Source: Algoriphagus locisalis
Lineage (GTDB): Bacteria > Bacteroidota > Bacteroidia > Cytophagales > Cyclobacteriaceae
Direction of reading: 5' to 3'
DNA: 64,000 nt
NCBI RefSeq assembly: GCF_900116615.1
Contig: NZ_FPBF01000002.1
Location: 558,001-622,000 of the forward strand
Numbering within the stretch: the stretch's first letter is position 1; the number at the start of each line of letters is the position of its first letter. Made by a program: the position numbers and the translations under genes. This document shows positions 42,405 through 51,407 of this stretch, one piece after another. The notes under the pieces were generated by a model. It did not search any database and was not told the origin of the DNA. It saw only the letters and a list, made by a program, of their open reading frames with translations.

Positions 42405-43490
42405 TTAGAAGTCTTGCAGTTTATTGGTTTTTGCTAACAAAATATAATCAGCTATGACTAAAGCGGCCATTGCTTCCACAATCGGTACAGCTCTAGGCAC
42501 TACGCAAGGGTCATGACGCCCTTTACCGGAAACTACCACTGCTTCACCGGCTTCGTTAAGAGAATCCTGATCCGTCATGATCGTAGCCACTGGCTTAAAT
42601 GCCACATTGAAATAGATATCCTCACCATTCGAAATACCACCTTGAATTCCTCCAGAATGGTTGGTTTTCGTTCTTACTTTTTCTCCTTCCTGGAAAAAAA
42701 CATCATTGTGGGCAGATCCACGCATTTTCACACCCTCGAATCCACTTCCATATTCGAAGCCTTTGACAGCATTGATGCTTAGCATGGCTTTACCCAGCTC
42801 AGCGTGAAGTCTGTCAAATACAGGTTCACCGATTCCAACGGGTGTATTCTGGATCACACAGCTCACCACTCCGCCAATGGTATCCCGATCTTTTCGCACC
42901 GAATCGATCAGTTCGATCATTTCCTCTGCAACTGCAGGATCTGGACATCTTACGATATTCTCCTCTGCTTTTGCTAAGTCAAGCTCTTCATGACTTTTCT
43001 CCAACTTCAACTCTCCAACCTGGGACACATAAGCCTGAATTGAGATTCCCTTTGTTTCCAAAAGCTGTTTTGCGATAGCTCCCGCAACAACACGAGCCGC
43101 AGTTTCCCTTGCAGAACTTCTACCTCCACCTCTGTAGTCTCTCAATCCGTACTTCTCAAAGTAGGTGAAGTCAGCGTGAGAAGGGCGAAATTTATCTGAT
43201 ATATGAGAGTAATCCTTACTTTTTTGATCTGAGTTATTGATGACAATCCCAATAGGAGTTCCGGTAGTGACACCTTCAAAAACTCCGGACTTGATCTCAA
43301 ACTCGTCTTCTTCCTTGCGTTGAGTGGTAATTTTAGATTGACCAGGCTTCCTTCTTTGCATCTCTGCAATGAGTTTCGCTTCGTCTATTTTCAGTCCTGC
43401 CGGGCAGCCTTCGATGATTACCCCTAAAGCTAGTCCATGTGATTCACCGAAAGTGGTGATCTTGAATAGCTTCCCAAATGAATTGCCCAT
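42405..43490 (-). CDS. aroC: Chorismate synthase
   Basis: The 361-residue FMN-dependent enzyme makes chorismate from EPSP. The three family signatures are visible: [18 protein letters not shown] at the start, the middle [20 protein letters not shown], and [19 protein letters not shown] near the end. Conserved His residues in GESHG and RHDPC are present. It overlaps the batD stop by one base, so it is translated after batD on the same message. Confidence 0.96.
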   Translation of the reverse strand: MGNSFGKLFKITTFGESHGLALGVIIEGCPAGLKIDEAKLIAEMQRRKPGQSKITTQRKEEDEFEIKSGVFEGVTTGTPIGIVINNSDQKSKDYSHISDKFRPSHADFTYFEKYGLRDYRGGGRSSARETAARVVAGAIAKQLLETKGISIQAYVSQVGELKLEKSHEELDLAKAEENIVRCPDPAVAEEMIELIDSVRKDRDTIGGVVSCVIQNTPVGIGEPVFDRLHAELGKAMLSINAVKGFEYGSGFEGVKMRGSAHNDVFFQEGEKVRTKTNHSGGIQGGISNGEDIYFNVAFKPVATIMTDQDSLNEAGEAVVVSGKGRHDPCVVPRAVPIVEAMAALVIADYILLAKTNKLQDF

Positions 43491-44938
43491 TATCTCTTTC
43501 TAATTATCAAAATAGCCAACAATGCTACTGCTATCAGCAGGAAAACGTTGATTGCGACCGTAAAATAGTATTTATATTTCTCGTTTAAAAACCTGTTGTC
43601 TTCGGTGGAAATGCGATCATAAAGTCCACCTAATCGCTGACTAGAAATCGCCTGATTGACTTTACTCTCACCAACCACTGTGATTTTAGCTTCAGGTCTT
43701 AATGTATCATACACAGCACGCTCTGGGTCAAAATAAACCCATTCGAAATTCTTCGATAGATCTACAGCTCCTGCCTCATTTATCGTGATGTAGTAATTGA
43801 ATTCCTTAATACCGGAAACCCGTCCGTAGCCACGATTTATCTGCTGGCGGACATTAGGATCATACGTATTCAAATTCGCTGTAGGTATTCTTTTTGGCGC
43901 AGACACCGCATTGATATTCCCAACTCCGCTTACGCCAAAATTATAATCAAAGCCCTGTCCAGTCTCTACTTCTATGTTTGTAATGTTTTCTCTTAGCTGA
44001 AATTGGCCTACGCTAACCTCATTTTTGAGCGGATGAGGAGGTAGAGGCTTGACCTTGATCGTCTTTGGATTGGAATAAAAGGTTTTGAAATCCTCTTGTC
44101 TGTTTGCTCCAAAGAAAGTCGGGTTCTTGGCAATTTTGTATTTGATCATCTCCCAAGGAATTCGTGGGATAGTAATTTCTCCTTCGGAAAAAGGAAAAAA
44201 AGTAGCCTCATACACCTTAAACTTTGTCCACCTTTTACCATTAATAGTCACCTGCTCAGGATCTATATTACTGATATTGAAGTTTTCTTCCCAGGCATTG
44301 GTAGGCTTGATTTTCTTCAAAATATCATCCAGCTGCCTGCCTGGCTCGTGAAAATTAAAAGGGGCCTGATTGGATTCAGACATGTAAAAAGCCAGACTCA
44401 CATTAACTCCCTCTCCTTGATAAACCTCCTCTTTATCCACAGAAACCGAGAAAAAAGCATCATCCTCTAGCTCCACATATTCTGGATCTTCTACAGCTGA
44501 TCTCCCAAAAAAATCGGCAAATGGATCTGTAGCTGATCCTCGGCTAGTATTGGAACTTGTAGCATCACCAACAGCTATTTTTTTTCCTGGTGAAGAATAG
44601 GCCTGGCCATTGATCGTGAGCTCGAAAGAAGGCAGCGTGAAATCACCTTTTCTGCTTGGTTTGTAATATTGAATGATACTATTTGAGCTACTCATCTGCC
44701 CGTTGATGAGGTTCATAGACGAGGATTGGGAAATTCCCTGCTTTTGGAAACTCGGGATATCTGGAAACTGATCGTAAGATTTGATTTTTTCGTTGCTGAG
44801 GGTTACTTTGATAGTGAAAGTTTCATTCAACCCGATCTCAGCAGGTCCAAGCTCAATTTGAACTTCCTGAGCTTTAGCCATTCCTGTAACTAGGAAAAAG
44901 CTACATACGAAAATGAATCGGACAAGCGTTTTAATCAT
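43490..44938 (-). CDS. BatD family protein
   Basis: The 482-residue protein has a signal peptide (cleaved after GMAKAQ, about 24), a large periplasmic part made of Ig-like beta domains (for example [20 protein letters not shown]), and one C-terminal membrane helix ([22 protein letters not shown]) with a basic end. BatD is part of the Bat operon linked to aerotolerance and envelope stress in Bacteroides. Other bat genes are not in the window, so this is a stand-alone BatD, which is common in Cytophagales. It is followed at once by aroC. Confidence 0.85.
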   Translation of the reverse strand: MIKTLVRFIFVCSFFLVTGMAKAQEVQIELGPAEIGLNETFTIKVTLSNEKIKSYDQFPDIPSFQKQGISQSSSMNLINGQMSSSNSIIQYYKPSRKGDFTLPSFELTINGQAYSSPGKKIAVGDATSSNTSRGSATDPFADFFGRSAVEDPEYVELEDDAFFSVSVDKEEVYQGEGVNVSLAFYMSESNQAPFNFHEPGRQLDDILKKIKPTNAWEENFNISNIDPEQVTINGKRWTKFKVYEATFFPFSEGEITIPRIPWEMIKYKIAKNPTFFGANRQEDFKTFYSNPKTIKVKPLPPHPLKNEVSVGQFQLRENITNIEVETGQGFDYNFGVSGVGNINAVSAPKRIPTANLNTYDPNVRQQINRGYGRVSGIKEFNYYITINEAGAVDLSKNFEWVYFDPERAVYDTLRPEAKITVVGESKVNQAISSQRLGGLYDRISTEDNRFLNEKYKYYFTVAINVFLLIAVALLAILIIRKR

Positions 44939-45051
44939 GATTGCGAAAATAGGGAATATTCTACTCTTTGATTTCTAAAATAACGCAACATCTAGAGAAA
45001 TGCCTCCGTATTGAAACTTAAAATCAGTTAAAACCTTAAACTCTTTAGACT

Positions 45052-45240
45052 ATGATCGAATATGTGAAGACTATCTTACAAAAGGTCAGCTTTTCCAAGT
45101 ATTTGTTTGAACGTGAGCTGAGAAAGGGATTAAGATTAATTTCACCCACTGAAATTCAGGAATTCAAAGATTGGTGCTACCAGATGTTTGGCAAAGTGCA
45201 TCAGGTAATTCTCAATCGGTATTTCGAACCAGCATTTTAA
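45052..45240 (+). CDS. Small conserved-looking protein of unknown function
   Basis: The 62-residue, mostly helical product (MIEYVKTILQKVSFSKYLFE..., KDWCYQMFGKVHQ) has no signal or membrane segment. It is rich in Lys, Glu and aromatic residues. It is followed within ten bases by a strong terminator and preceded by a promoter-sized gap, which supports a real gene. I do not recognise a function. Confidence 0.6.
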   Translation: MIEYVKTILQKVSFSKYLFERELRKGLRLISPTEIQEFKDWCYQMFGKVHQVILNRYFEPAF

Positions 45241-45243
45241 AAG

Positions 45244-45276
45244 AAAGCCCCGACCATTTTTGGACCGGGGCTTTTT
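45244..45276. terminator. Bidirectional terminator
   Basis: Perfect stem AAAGCCCCG (45244-45252) / CGGGGCTTT (45266-45274) plus T-run, between the small gene and the convergent amt. Confidence 0.88.
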
Positions 45277-45299
45277 CATATATGGTAGTTGGTATTTTT

Positions 45300-46529
45300 T
45301 TAATCTTTTGTAGCAAAGTCAGGATAAGCACGCATGCTGTGCTCATTGATATCCAAACCTTCAGTTTCTTCTGCTTCATCTACTCGGATGCCAACGGTCT
45401 TTTTCATCACAAAGAAAATCACACCAGCAAAAATCACACAGAACACACCAACGGCAGCTACTCCTATCAATTGGGAGAAAAACTGGCTTACGCTAGCCAA
45501 ATCCCCAAATATGCCTACGGCTAATGTACCCCAAATTCCACCAACTAGGTGAACTGAAATCGCACCCACAGGATCATCAACTTTGATCTTGTCAAAGAAG
45601 ACTACAGCTAGCACAATCAAACCTCCACCAATCAGTCCGATGATAATTGAAGAATTAACCCCCATTTGGTCAGCTCCAGCAGTAATACCTACCAGGCCAG
45701 CCAAAATACCATTCAATACCATGGTGATATCGTAGGTCTTAAACATCAAATAAGAAACTATCAATGCTCCGAAAGCTCCTGCGGCAGCAGCCAAACTCGT
45801 AGTCACAAACACTTTGGAAACCAATCCCGGATCTGCACTTAATACTGATCCGCCATTGAATCCAAACCATCCGAACCACAGCAAGAACACGCCAAGTGTA
45901 GCCAGTGGAATGTTATGGCCAGGAATCGCAGTCATTCCTCTGGAAGTATATTTGCCTATTCTAGGGCCTAAAAGTGCAGCGCCAATCAGCGCTCCCCATC
46001 CACCCACTGAATGGACAATCGTAGATCCTGCAAAATCATAAAAAGGTGTCTCAAGTGTATTTAGGAATCCACCACCCCATTTCCACATCCCTACGATAGG
46101 ATAGCAAATCCCTACATATAGAAAGGAGAAAAAGATAAATGGCCCAAGCTTTACTCGCTCAGCAACAGCTCCAGATACTATAGTAGCTGCTGTAGCTGCA
46201 AACATGGCCTGGAAAATAAAATCGGTAAAGTAGGTATAGCCAGCGTTATAATTGCTCGTGTCCCAACCTTCCGGAAGCGTAAGTCCAAAACCTGCAAACC
46301 CGAAGAAGGAGCCAGCATATTCTGCTCCTGGGTACATCAGGTTAAATCCGACAAAAGCGTAAGTCAAAAGCCCGATGGCAGGAATAATAGTATTTTTGAA
46401 TAGGATGTTAACGGTATTTTTTGAGCGAGTCAAACCAGCTTCTAAGCTGGCAAAGCCCAAGTGCATGAGGAAAACCATGGTAGTGGCAATCATCATCCAT
46501 AAGTTATTGACGGTAAATAAGTCTTGCAT
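45300..46529 (-). CDS. amt: Ammonium transporter
   Basis: The 409-residue Amt channel has 11 membrane helices. The twin pore histidines are seen in TIVHSVGGWGAL (about residue 168) and AISVHLVGGIWGTL (about 320). The helix-1 motif ASLEAGLTRSKNTVN is also typical. The C-terminal tail (DEAEETEGLDINEHSMRAYPDF) is the region that contacts GlnK. It lies 35 bases after glnK on the same strand, the classical glnK-amt pair for nitrogen-limited uptake. Confidence 0.94.
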   Translation of the reverse strand: MQDLFTVNNLWMMIATTMVFLMHLGFASLEAGLTRSKNTVNILFKNTIIPAIGLLTYAFVGFNLMYPGAEYAGSFFGFAGFGLTLPEGWDTSNYNAGYTYFTDFIFQAMFAATAATIVSGAVAERVKLGPFIFFSFLYVGICYPIVGMWKWGGGFLNTLETPFYDFAGSTIVHSVGGWGALIGAALLGPRIGKYTSRGMTAIPGHNIPLATLGVFLLWFGWFGFNGGSVLSADPGLVSKVFVTTSLAAAAGAFGALIVSYLMFKTYDITMVLNGILAGLVGITAGADQMGVNSSIIIGLIGGGLIVLAVVFFDKIKVDDPVGAISVHLVGGIWGTLAVGIFGDLASVSQFFSQLIGVAAVGVFCVIFAGVIFFVMKKTVGIRVDEAEETEGLDINEHSMRAYPDFATKD

Positions 46530-46564
46530 TTGATAAAATAGGTTCGGTGGATAAATGAGTAAAA

Positions 46565-46903
46565 TTAAAGTGCCTGCTCGCCAGTATCGCTGTTTCTGAT
46601 TCGATAAGCTTCCAGCACATCATAGACGAAGATCTTTCCGTCTCCTACCTGACCAGTTTTACCCTCAGTGAGGATACAGTTGATCACAGGCTCCACCAAT
46701 TCCTCTACCGTGACGATTTCAATTTTGGTTCTAGGAATATATGCCGGCTCATAAGGAACGCCACGGTACATTTCAAGCCTGGCATGCTCCAAGCCCATAC
46801 CTTTCACCTCATAAAAGGTGAGAAACTTCACTCCAAGAGCAGCCACACAGGTGTGGATCTGGTCAAAGCGGGAAGTCCTGATAATCGCTTCAATTTTTTT
46901 CAT
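46565..46903 (-). CDS. glnK: PII nitrogen-regulatory protein
   Basis: The 112-residue protein starts at MKKIEAII; a longer frame from 46942 would add a non-conserved leader. It aligns without gaps to E. coli GlnB numbering: the T-loop Tyr51 is kept (YRGVPYEP) and so are GDGK 87-90 and R101/R103. Residues that bind 2-oxoglutarate or ATP differ: Q39 is Glu, K58 is Arg, K85 is Gln. I recall similar T-loops (YIPR) in other Bacteroidota, so this is probably lineage-typical. It should block Amt when nitrogen is plentiful. Confidence 0.93.
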   Translation of the reverse strand: MKKIEAIIRTSRFDQIHTCVAALGVKFLTFYEVKGMGLEHARLEMYRGVPYEPAYIPRTKIEIVTVEELVEPVINCILTEGKTGQVGDGKIFVYDVLEAYRIRNSDTGEQAL

Positions 46904-46976
46904 TTTTTCAATGGGTTTAATGGTTTTTTGAATTAATGGCATAAAACTAAACAGAAAATTAAATTAATTCATATTA

Positions 46977-46994
46977 TGGGTAATTTTTTACCCA
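46977..46994. promoter_or_regulatory. Inverted repeat upstream of glnK-amt
   Basis: TGGGTAA (46977-46983) / TTACCCA (46988-46994) with a TTTT spacer, about 75 bases before the glnK start. It is a possible operator for nitrogen control. No sigma-54 -24/-12 element was seen. Confidence 0.4.
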
Positions 46995-47128
46995 ATTCTG
47001 AAATGAGACACCTAGTATTCTTTATTTATGGAAGAAATGAAAGCCTATAACTGATCCATAAAATAGCAAACCCTCAAATTCAAGTTTAAATCAAAACCGA
47101 GTGAATTTCTTGAAAGAGGTACATTCCC

Positions 47129-47158
47129 TTGCCCTCCTAACATAAACACTTATTTTTG
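47129..47158 (+). promoter_or_regulatory. Promoter of the nucleotidyltransferase gene
   Basis: TATTTTTG (47151-47158) matches TAnnTTTG, with TTG at 47129-47131 19 bases upstream. The start codon is 22 bases downstream. Confidence 0.6.
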
Positions 47159-47180
47159 CCTTCGATTTATAAAACCTACT

Positions 47181-48086
47181 ATGAACCAGAAACCAACACT
47201 TTTATTACTTGCTGCAGGAATGGGGAGCCGCTATGGCGGAAATAAGCAAATCGATGGATTTGGCCCTAATGGAGAGACTATCCTTGAATATTCAATTTTT
47301 GATGCGATTAGAGCTGGATTTGGCAAAGTTGTATTCATCGTCCGCGAAGAAATCCTCGAAGTCGCCAAAGAAAAATTTCTTCCAAAACTTGAGGGCAAGA
47401 TTGAAGTTGACTTTGTAATTCAGTCCCTTGATAGTTTTGTACCTGCAGAATTGAAGCAAGCCGATCGTAAGAAACCCTTTGGGACGGCTCATGCAATGCT
47501 TTGTGCGAAAGACGTAATAAAAGAGCCTTTCGCTGTCATCAATGCAGATGATTTCTACGGAAAAGAAGCTTTTGAAGCTATCGGCAAATTCCTCACAACT
47601 GAGGTAAAATCAGACCTGCACGCGATGGTAGGCTATGCAATACAAAATGTTCTTTCAGAAAATGGTACCGTAAGCCGTGGGGTCTGCGAAACCAATGAGA
47701 AGGGGCATCTGACAGGCATGGTAGAGAGAACTTCTATCGCTCGTGAAGGAGATAAAATAGTAAGCAAAGGGGAAGGAGAAACTTTAGAAATCACTGAAGG
47801 AACTCCAGTAAGCATGAACTTTTGGGGTTTTCACCCAGCTGTTTTTGCTGATATTGAGAAAATGTGGAATGACTTTCTTCCAGCTAACCTCGATAATCTA
47901 AAATCGGAATTCTACATCCCAACCGTTGCCAACAACCTGATCAAAGCTGATGAAGCAGCCTTTGATATTTTGGAAGGTGGTAAGACTTGGTTTGGCGTCA
48001 CCTACACAGAAGATAAACCTGTGGTGATAGATTCACTGAAAAAATTACATGATGCCGGTGAATATCCGGCTGATCTATGGAAATAA
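47181..48086 (+). CDS. Sugar-phosphate nucleotidyltransferase family protein
   Basis: The 301-residue protein has the NTP-transferase opening LLLLAAGMGSRYGGNKQ (about 7-23; GxGxR...K), the metal-binding Asp in VINADDFYG (about 120), and GFHPAVFADIEKMW. It should join a sugar 1-phosphate with an NTP. Proteins of this subgroup in Bacteroidota often accompany a NahK-like kinase; here such a kinase lies separately at 56.5 kb. The sugar is not evident. Confidence 0.85.
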   Translation: MNQKPTLLLLAAGMGSRYGGNKQIDGFGPNGETILEYSIFDAIRAGFGKVVFIVREEILEVAKEKFLPKLEGKIEVDFVIQSLDSFVPAELKQADRKKPFGTAHAMLCAKDVIKEPFAVINADDFYGKEAFEAIGKFLTTEVKSDLHAMVGYAIQNVLSENGTVSRGVCETNEKGHLTGMVERTSIAREGDKIVSKGEGETLEITEGTPVSMNFWGFHPAVFADIEKMWNDFLPANLDNLKSEFYIPTVANNLIKADEAAFDILEGGKTWFGVTYTEDKPVVIDSLKKLHDAGEYPADLWK

Positions 48087-48090
48087 GATA

Positions 48091-48114
48091 AAGGAGCTTC
48101 GGCTCCTTTTTTTA
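48091..48114. terminator. Bidirectional terminator with UUCG loop
   Basis: Stem AAGGAGC (48091-48097) / GCTCCTT (48102-48108) around a TTCG loop, then T-run. It serves the convergent nucleotidyltransferase and recF. Confidence 0.88.
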
Positions 48115-49221
48115 TGGCTTTGTATTGACAACACCATCCTCCAACGAAAAGAAAACTACCTCAGAGTCCAACTTTGAAAGTATCTTCTTTGACCTCTCCG
48201 GTCTCGCATCGGTCAAAAAAATCTGCCCAAAGGTATGCTGGGATATTAGCTGCATCATTTGAGCAATTCTTAGATCATCTAGCTTATCAAAAATGTCATC
48301 CAGTAAGAGAATTGGCTTTTCTCCTTTTTCCTTCTCGAAAATCTGAAATTGAGCCAATTTCAGAGAAATAATATAGGATTTTTGCTGTCCCTGGCTACCA
48401 ATCTTCCGAATCGGATGCTCACCGATCATAAATCCAAAATCATCTTTGTGGATTCCTGCATTACTATTTTTGGTGATCATATCTTTTCTCCGAAGGCTTT
48501 TGAAATACTCTTCAAAGTCCGCTCGCAAAGCTTCAGTCTCATAAATCACGCTAACCAATTCCTGACCTTGGGAAATTTCTGAATAGTGGCTTTGCAGTAA
48601 AGGCGCCATCTCAGTCAAAAGCTCATTTCTTCTTGCTGATAGGACGATACTAAGCTCGATTAACTCAGAATCATAACTATCCAAAAGGGTCAGATCACGT
48701 CTTCCAGTTTCGGCAAACTTCTTCAGTAAAGCATTCCGCTGTTTTAGGTAATGATGATATCGAATCAATTGATCCAAGTATGCATGATCGAGCTGAGAAA
48801 TCAGTCCATCAAAAAACTTTCTTCTTCCGTCTGATCCTCCTTTGATCAGCTCTGTATCATCCGGCGCAATTAAGACCAAGGGAATCAGTCCAACATGCTC
48901 GGAAGTTTTCGCCAGTGCCTTTCCATTTTGGTAGATCTGCTTCTTTTTCCCCAGTTCTACGGTACATCTCACCTCAAGCTGCTTTTCCTCAGCAAGCTCA
49001 AATTGACCTTTAATCGCAAAGAAATCTTTCTCGTGCTGCACGTTAAGACTATCGCTGGATTGCACAGCGCTTTTGGTCAAAGACAGGTAATGAATCCCAT
49101 CCAGCACATTGGTTTTCCCGCTCCCATTCAAGCCTACAAAGCAATTGATCTCACGGGAAAATTGGAGTCGGGTCTTCTCGTGATTTTTAAATTGTAAGAG
49201 TTCGAGAGACTTCAGGTGCAT
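48112..49221 (-). CDS. recF: DNA replication and repair protein RecF
   Basis: The 369-residue SMC-like ATPase has Walker A in FVGLNGSGKTNVLDGIHYLS (28-47), the ABC signature region SQGQQKSYIISLKLAQF (about 278-294), and Walker B in PILLLDDIFDKLDD (about 306-319). It loads RecA at gaps through RecOR. Length is normal. It is convergent with the nucleotidyltransferase and divergent from pdhA; it is not beside dnaN or gyrB. Confidence 0.95.
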   Translation of the reverse strand: MHLKSLELLQFKNHEKTRLQFSREINCFVGLNGSGKTNVLDGIHYLSLTKSAVQSSDSLNVQHEKDFFAIKGQFELAEEKQLEVRCTVELGKKKQIYQNGKALAKTSEHVGLIPLVLIAPDDTELIKGGSDGRRKFFDGLISQLDHAYLDQLIRYHHYLKQRNALLKKFAETGRRDLTLLDSYDSELIELSIVLSARRNELLTEMAPLLQSHYSEISQGQELVSVIYETEALRADFEEYFKSLRRKDMITKNSNAGIHKDDFGFMIGEHPIRKIGSQGQQKSYIISLKLAQFQIFEKEKGEKPILLLDDIFDKLDDLRIAQMMQLISQHTFGQIFLTDARPERSKKILSKLDSEVVFFSLEDGVVNTKP

Positions 49222-49271
49222 GAGATTGGGTAATTATTTCGAAGGGAGCCTGTTATTTAGGGCGGGTTGAT

Positions 49272-49279
49272 TATATTTG
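49272..49279 (+). promoter_or_regulatory. -7 element of the pdhA promoter
   Basis: TATATTTG matches TAnnTTTG 34 bases before the ATG. The -33 region is weak. Confidence 0.45.
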
Positions 49280-49313
49280 GATCCTAAAATTAGCATATTT
49301 TCATCATTACGAT

Positions 49314-50333
49314 ATGGCAAAGAAAACTGCAGCAACGAAGTCCAAAGTAAAATATTCGAAGGAAACCTACACCTTTTGGTACGAGAGCATGCTCTTAATG
49401 AGGAGGTTCGAGGAGAAAGCTGGACAACTTTACGGTCAGCAAAAAATCAGAGGATTCTGTCATTTATATATCGGTCAGGAAGCTTGCGCTTCCGGAGCTA
49501 TTTCAGCATTGACCAAAGACGACAAGTGGATTACCGCTTATCGTTGTCATGCGCATCCACTTGGATTGGGTACTGATCCAGGAGCTGTTATGGCCGAGCT
49601 TTTCGGTAAAGCTACGGGTACTACCAAAGGAAAAGGTGGTTCTATGCACATTTTCGACAAAGAGAAAAACTTTATGGGAGGCCACGGAATCGTAGGAGCA
49701 CAAATTCCTATGGGTCTTGGAATGGGCTTCGCCGAAAAATATAAAGGAACCAAAAACCTGGCAATTTGCTATATGGGTGATGGTGCTGTTCGTCAGGGAG
49801 CTTTTCATGAAGCGTTAAACTTGGCCATGCTTTACAAGACTCCTGTGATCTTCGTCATTGAAAACAATGGCTATGCAATGGGTACTGCTGTAAAGAGATC
49901 CTCTAACGTGGAAGACCTTTCTACTTTGGGAGAATCTTATGACATGCCATCATTTGCAGTGGACGGGATGAATGTGGAAGCCGTTCACGAAGCTGTAGCT
50001 GAGGCTGCTGACAGAGCAAGACGAGGCGATGGCCCGACTTTGCTTGAGATGAGAACTTACCGCTACAAAGGACACTCCATGTCCGATCCTCAGAAGTACA
50101 GAACCAAGGAGGAAGTGGAAGAATACAAGCAGCGTGACCCGGTAGAACAGGTTTTGGCAACCATCAAGGAAAATAATATTCTCAGCGAAGAAGAGATTGA
50201 GGAAATCATAAAAGGCGTAAAACAAAAGGTAACCGATGCGGTGAAATTTGCAGAAGAATCCCCTTGGCCTGACGGACAGGATGCTTTCAAGGATGTTTAC
50301 ATCCAGGAAGACTATCCTTTTGTGATGGAATAA
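49314..50333 (+). CDS. pdhA: Pyruvate dehydrogenase E1 component, alpha subunit
   Basis: The 339-residue thiamine-diphosphate enzyme has the cofactor motif GDGAVRQGAFHEALNLAMLY...ENN (about 157-183). The phosphorylation-loop region YRYKGHSMSDPQKYRTKEE (about 244-262) is present, as in heterotetrameric E1 enzymes. It decarboxylates pyruvate and hands the acetyl group to the E2 lipoyl domain. The beta subunit and E2 are not next to it. A branched-chain 2-oxoacid E1 is the alternative; the sequence fits PdhA better. Confidence 0.92.
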   Translation: MAKKTAATKSKVKYSKETYTFWYESMLLMRRFEEKAGQLYGQQKIRGFCHLYIGQEACASGAISALTKDDKWITAYRCHAHPLGLGTDPGAVMAELFGKATGTTKGKGGSMHIFDKEKNFMGGHGIVGAQIPMGLGMGFAEKYKGTKNLAICYMGDGAVRQGAFHEALNLAMLYKTPVIFVIENNGYAMGTAVKRSSNVEDLSTLGESYDMPSFAVDGMNVEAVHEAVAEAADRARRGDGPTLLEMRTYRYKGHSMSDPQKYRTKEEVEEYKQRDPVEQVLATIKENNILSEEEIEEIIKGVKQKVTDAVKFAEESPWPDGQDAFKDVYIQEDYPFVME

Positions 50334-50355
50334 ATCAACAAATACATAACCTCTT

Positions 50356-50393
50356 AAAAGCCATGAAGACAGAAAGCTTTCATGGCTTTTTTA
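50356..50393 (+). terminator. Terminator after pdhA
   Basis: Twelve-base perfect stem AAAAGCCATGAA (50356-50367) / TTCATGGCTTTT (50379-50390), then T-rich sequence. Confidence 0.88.
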
Positions 50394-50399
50394 TTGGGC

Positions 50400-50429
50400 T
50401 TTGTAGAAATTATAAAAACCGTATATTTG
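50400..50429 (+). promoter_or_regulatory. Consensus promoter of the TPR protein gene
   Basis: TTTG (50400-50403) and TATATTTG (50422-50429) with an 18-base spacer: both elements of the Bacteroidota promoter match. The ATG at 50449 is 19 bases further. Confidence 0.75.
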
Positions 50430-50448
50430 CGGCTGAAATTTGAGTAGC

Positions 50449-51162
50449 ATGGCAACGAAACAAACTAAAAGAGTACACCCTGAGCATCACAATGATCTTT
50501 TGGAAGATCCTTCCGAAATAGCATCTAGATTAAGTAGAGGTGAGACTTTTTTAAAGCAGAATAGTAAGGTACTAGCTGGAGTATTAATCGCAGCAGTGGT
50601 TTTGATCGGAGGGATTTTATTTTTCCAAATCAATAACCAAAACCAAAATGAAGAAGCGCAGAAGGAAATGTTCCAAGCGGTGTATTTCTACGAGCAAGAC
50701 AGCGTTCAACTAGCTTTGAATGGTGACGGTATCAATGCAGGACTTCTTAATATCGTAGATGAGTACCCAAGAACTGATGCTGCAAATCTTGCGCATTTCT
50801 ACATTGGTTCAATCTACCTTTCTGAAAGAAAATACGAAGAAGCAATCAGTGAATTGGAGCAATTCTCAGCTGATGACTTCTTGGTACAAGCAAAAGCTTA
50901 TTCCCTAATCGGTGATGCAAACATGGAGCTTGGTAATACTGATCAGGCGATAGCCAACTATAAAAAAGCGGCTGACTATGATGAGAACAAGTTTTTCACA
51001 CCCAAGTATTTGACCAAACTTGCTATCGCTCAAGAAGCTGCCGGCAATATTCCTGAAGCAATCGCTGCCTATACTGAGATCGAAGAAAAGTACTTCGAGT
51101 CATTCGAATTTTCTGCTGCACGAAAACATAAAGCTCGCTTAGAAGGTCTTGCCTCTAAGTAA
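50449..51162 (+). CDS. Membrane-anchored tetratricopeptide repeat protein (YfgM-like)
   Basis: The 237-residue protein has a cytoplasmic N-terminus, one membrane helix (about 42-61: VLAGVLIAAVVLIGGILFF), then tetratricopeptide-type helices (for example AHFYIGSIYLSERKYEEAI, AYSLIGDANMELGNTDQAIANYKKA). This is the YfgM/ancillary SecYEG translocon layout. ATG at 50449 is chosen over a TTG nine bases earlier because the consensus promoter predicts a short leader and MATKQTKR is a natural start. A partner is not evident. Confidence 0.82.
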   Translation: MATKQTKRVHPEHHNDLLEDPSEIASRLSRGETFLKQNSKVLAGVLIAAVVLIGGILFFQINNQNQNEEAQKEMFQAVYFYEQDSVQLALNGDGINAGLLNIVDEYPRTDAANLAHFYIGSIYLSERKYEEAISELEQFSADDFLVQAKAYSLIGDANMELGNTDQAIANYKKAADYDENKFFTPKYLTKLAIAQEAAGNIPEAIAAYTEIEEKYFESFEFSAARKHKARLEGLASK

Positions 51163-51185
51163 TGCTTTTTATATAGCATACTAAG

Positions 51186-51218
51186 AAGAGTAAGGCCCTG
51201 CGGTCTTACTCTTTTTTT
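51186..51218 (+). terminator. Terminator after the TPR gene
   Basis: Stem AAGAGTAAGGCC (51186-51197) / GGTCTTACTCTT (51202-51213), with one G-U pair, followed by T7. Confidence 0.88.
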
Positions 51219-51285
51219 GTTTTACTCAGATCTAAAAACTGCCAAAACGAACAGCAGCCTAACCTAAATTTATCAGTTTAAAATT

Positions 51286-51384
51286 CTTGGTTCTTATTTC
51301 TAGCCCCTTGGCTCTTGATACTTGATACTTGATACTTGATACTTGATACTAAAAATCCTGACTCTTGATTCTTGGTTCTCTAAT
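51286..51384. repeat. Large heptameric array, CTTGATA core
   Basis: Fourteen 7-base units run in phase over 99 bases with one single-base slip near 51356. They include CTTGGTT, CTTATTT, CTAGCCC, CTTGGCT, five exact CTTGATA (51314-51348), and after the slip CCTGACT, CTTGATT, CTTGGTT, CTCTAAT. It fills most of the gap upstream of ribH. No dyad symmetry. Confidence 0.8.
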
Positions 51385-51407
51385 AAAAACTTTAAAAGCA
51401 ATCCTAT

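Noticed and set aside
46904..47180. Sigma-54 promoter before glnK
   Set aside because: No TGGC-N-TTGC pair at -24/-12 spacing was found on either strand.
51286..51384. CRISPR array
   Set aside because: The unit is 7 bases without spacers and no cas genes are near.
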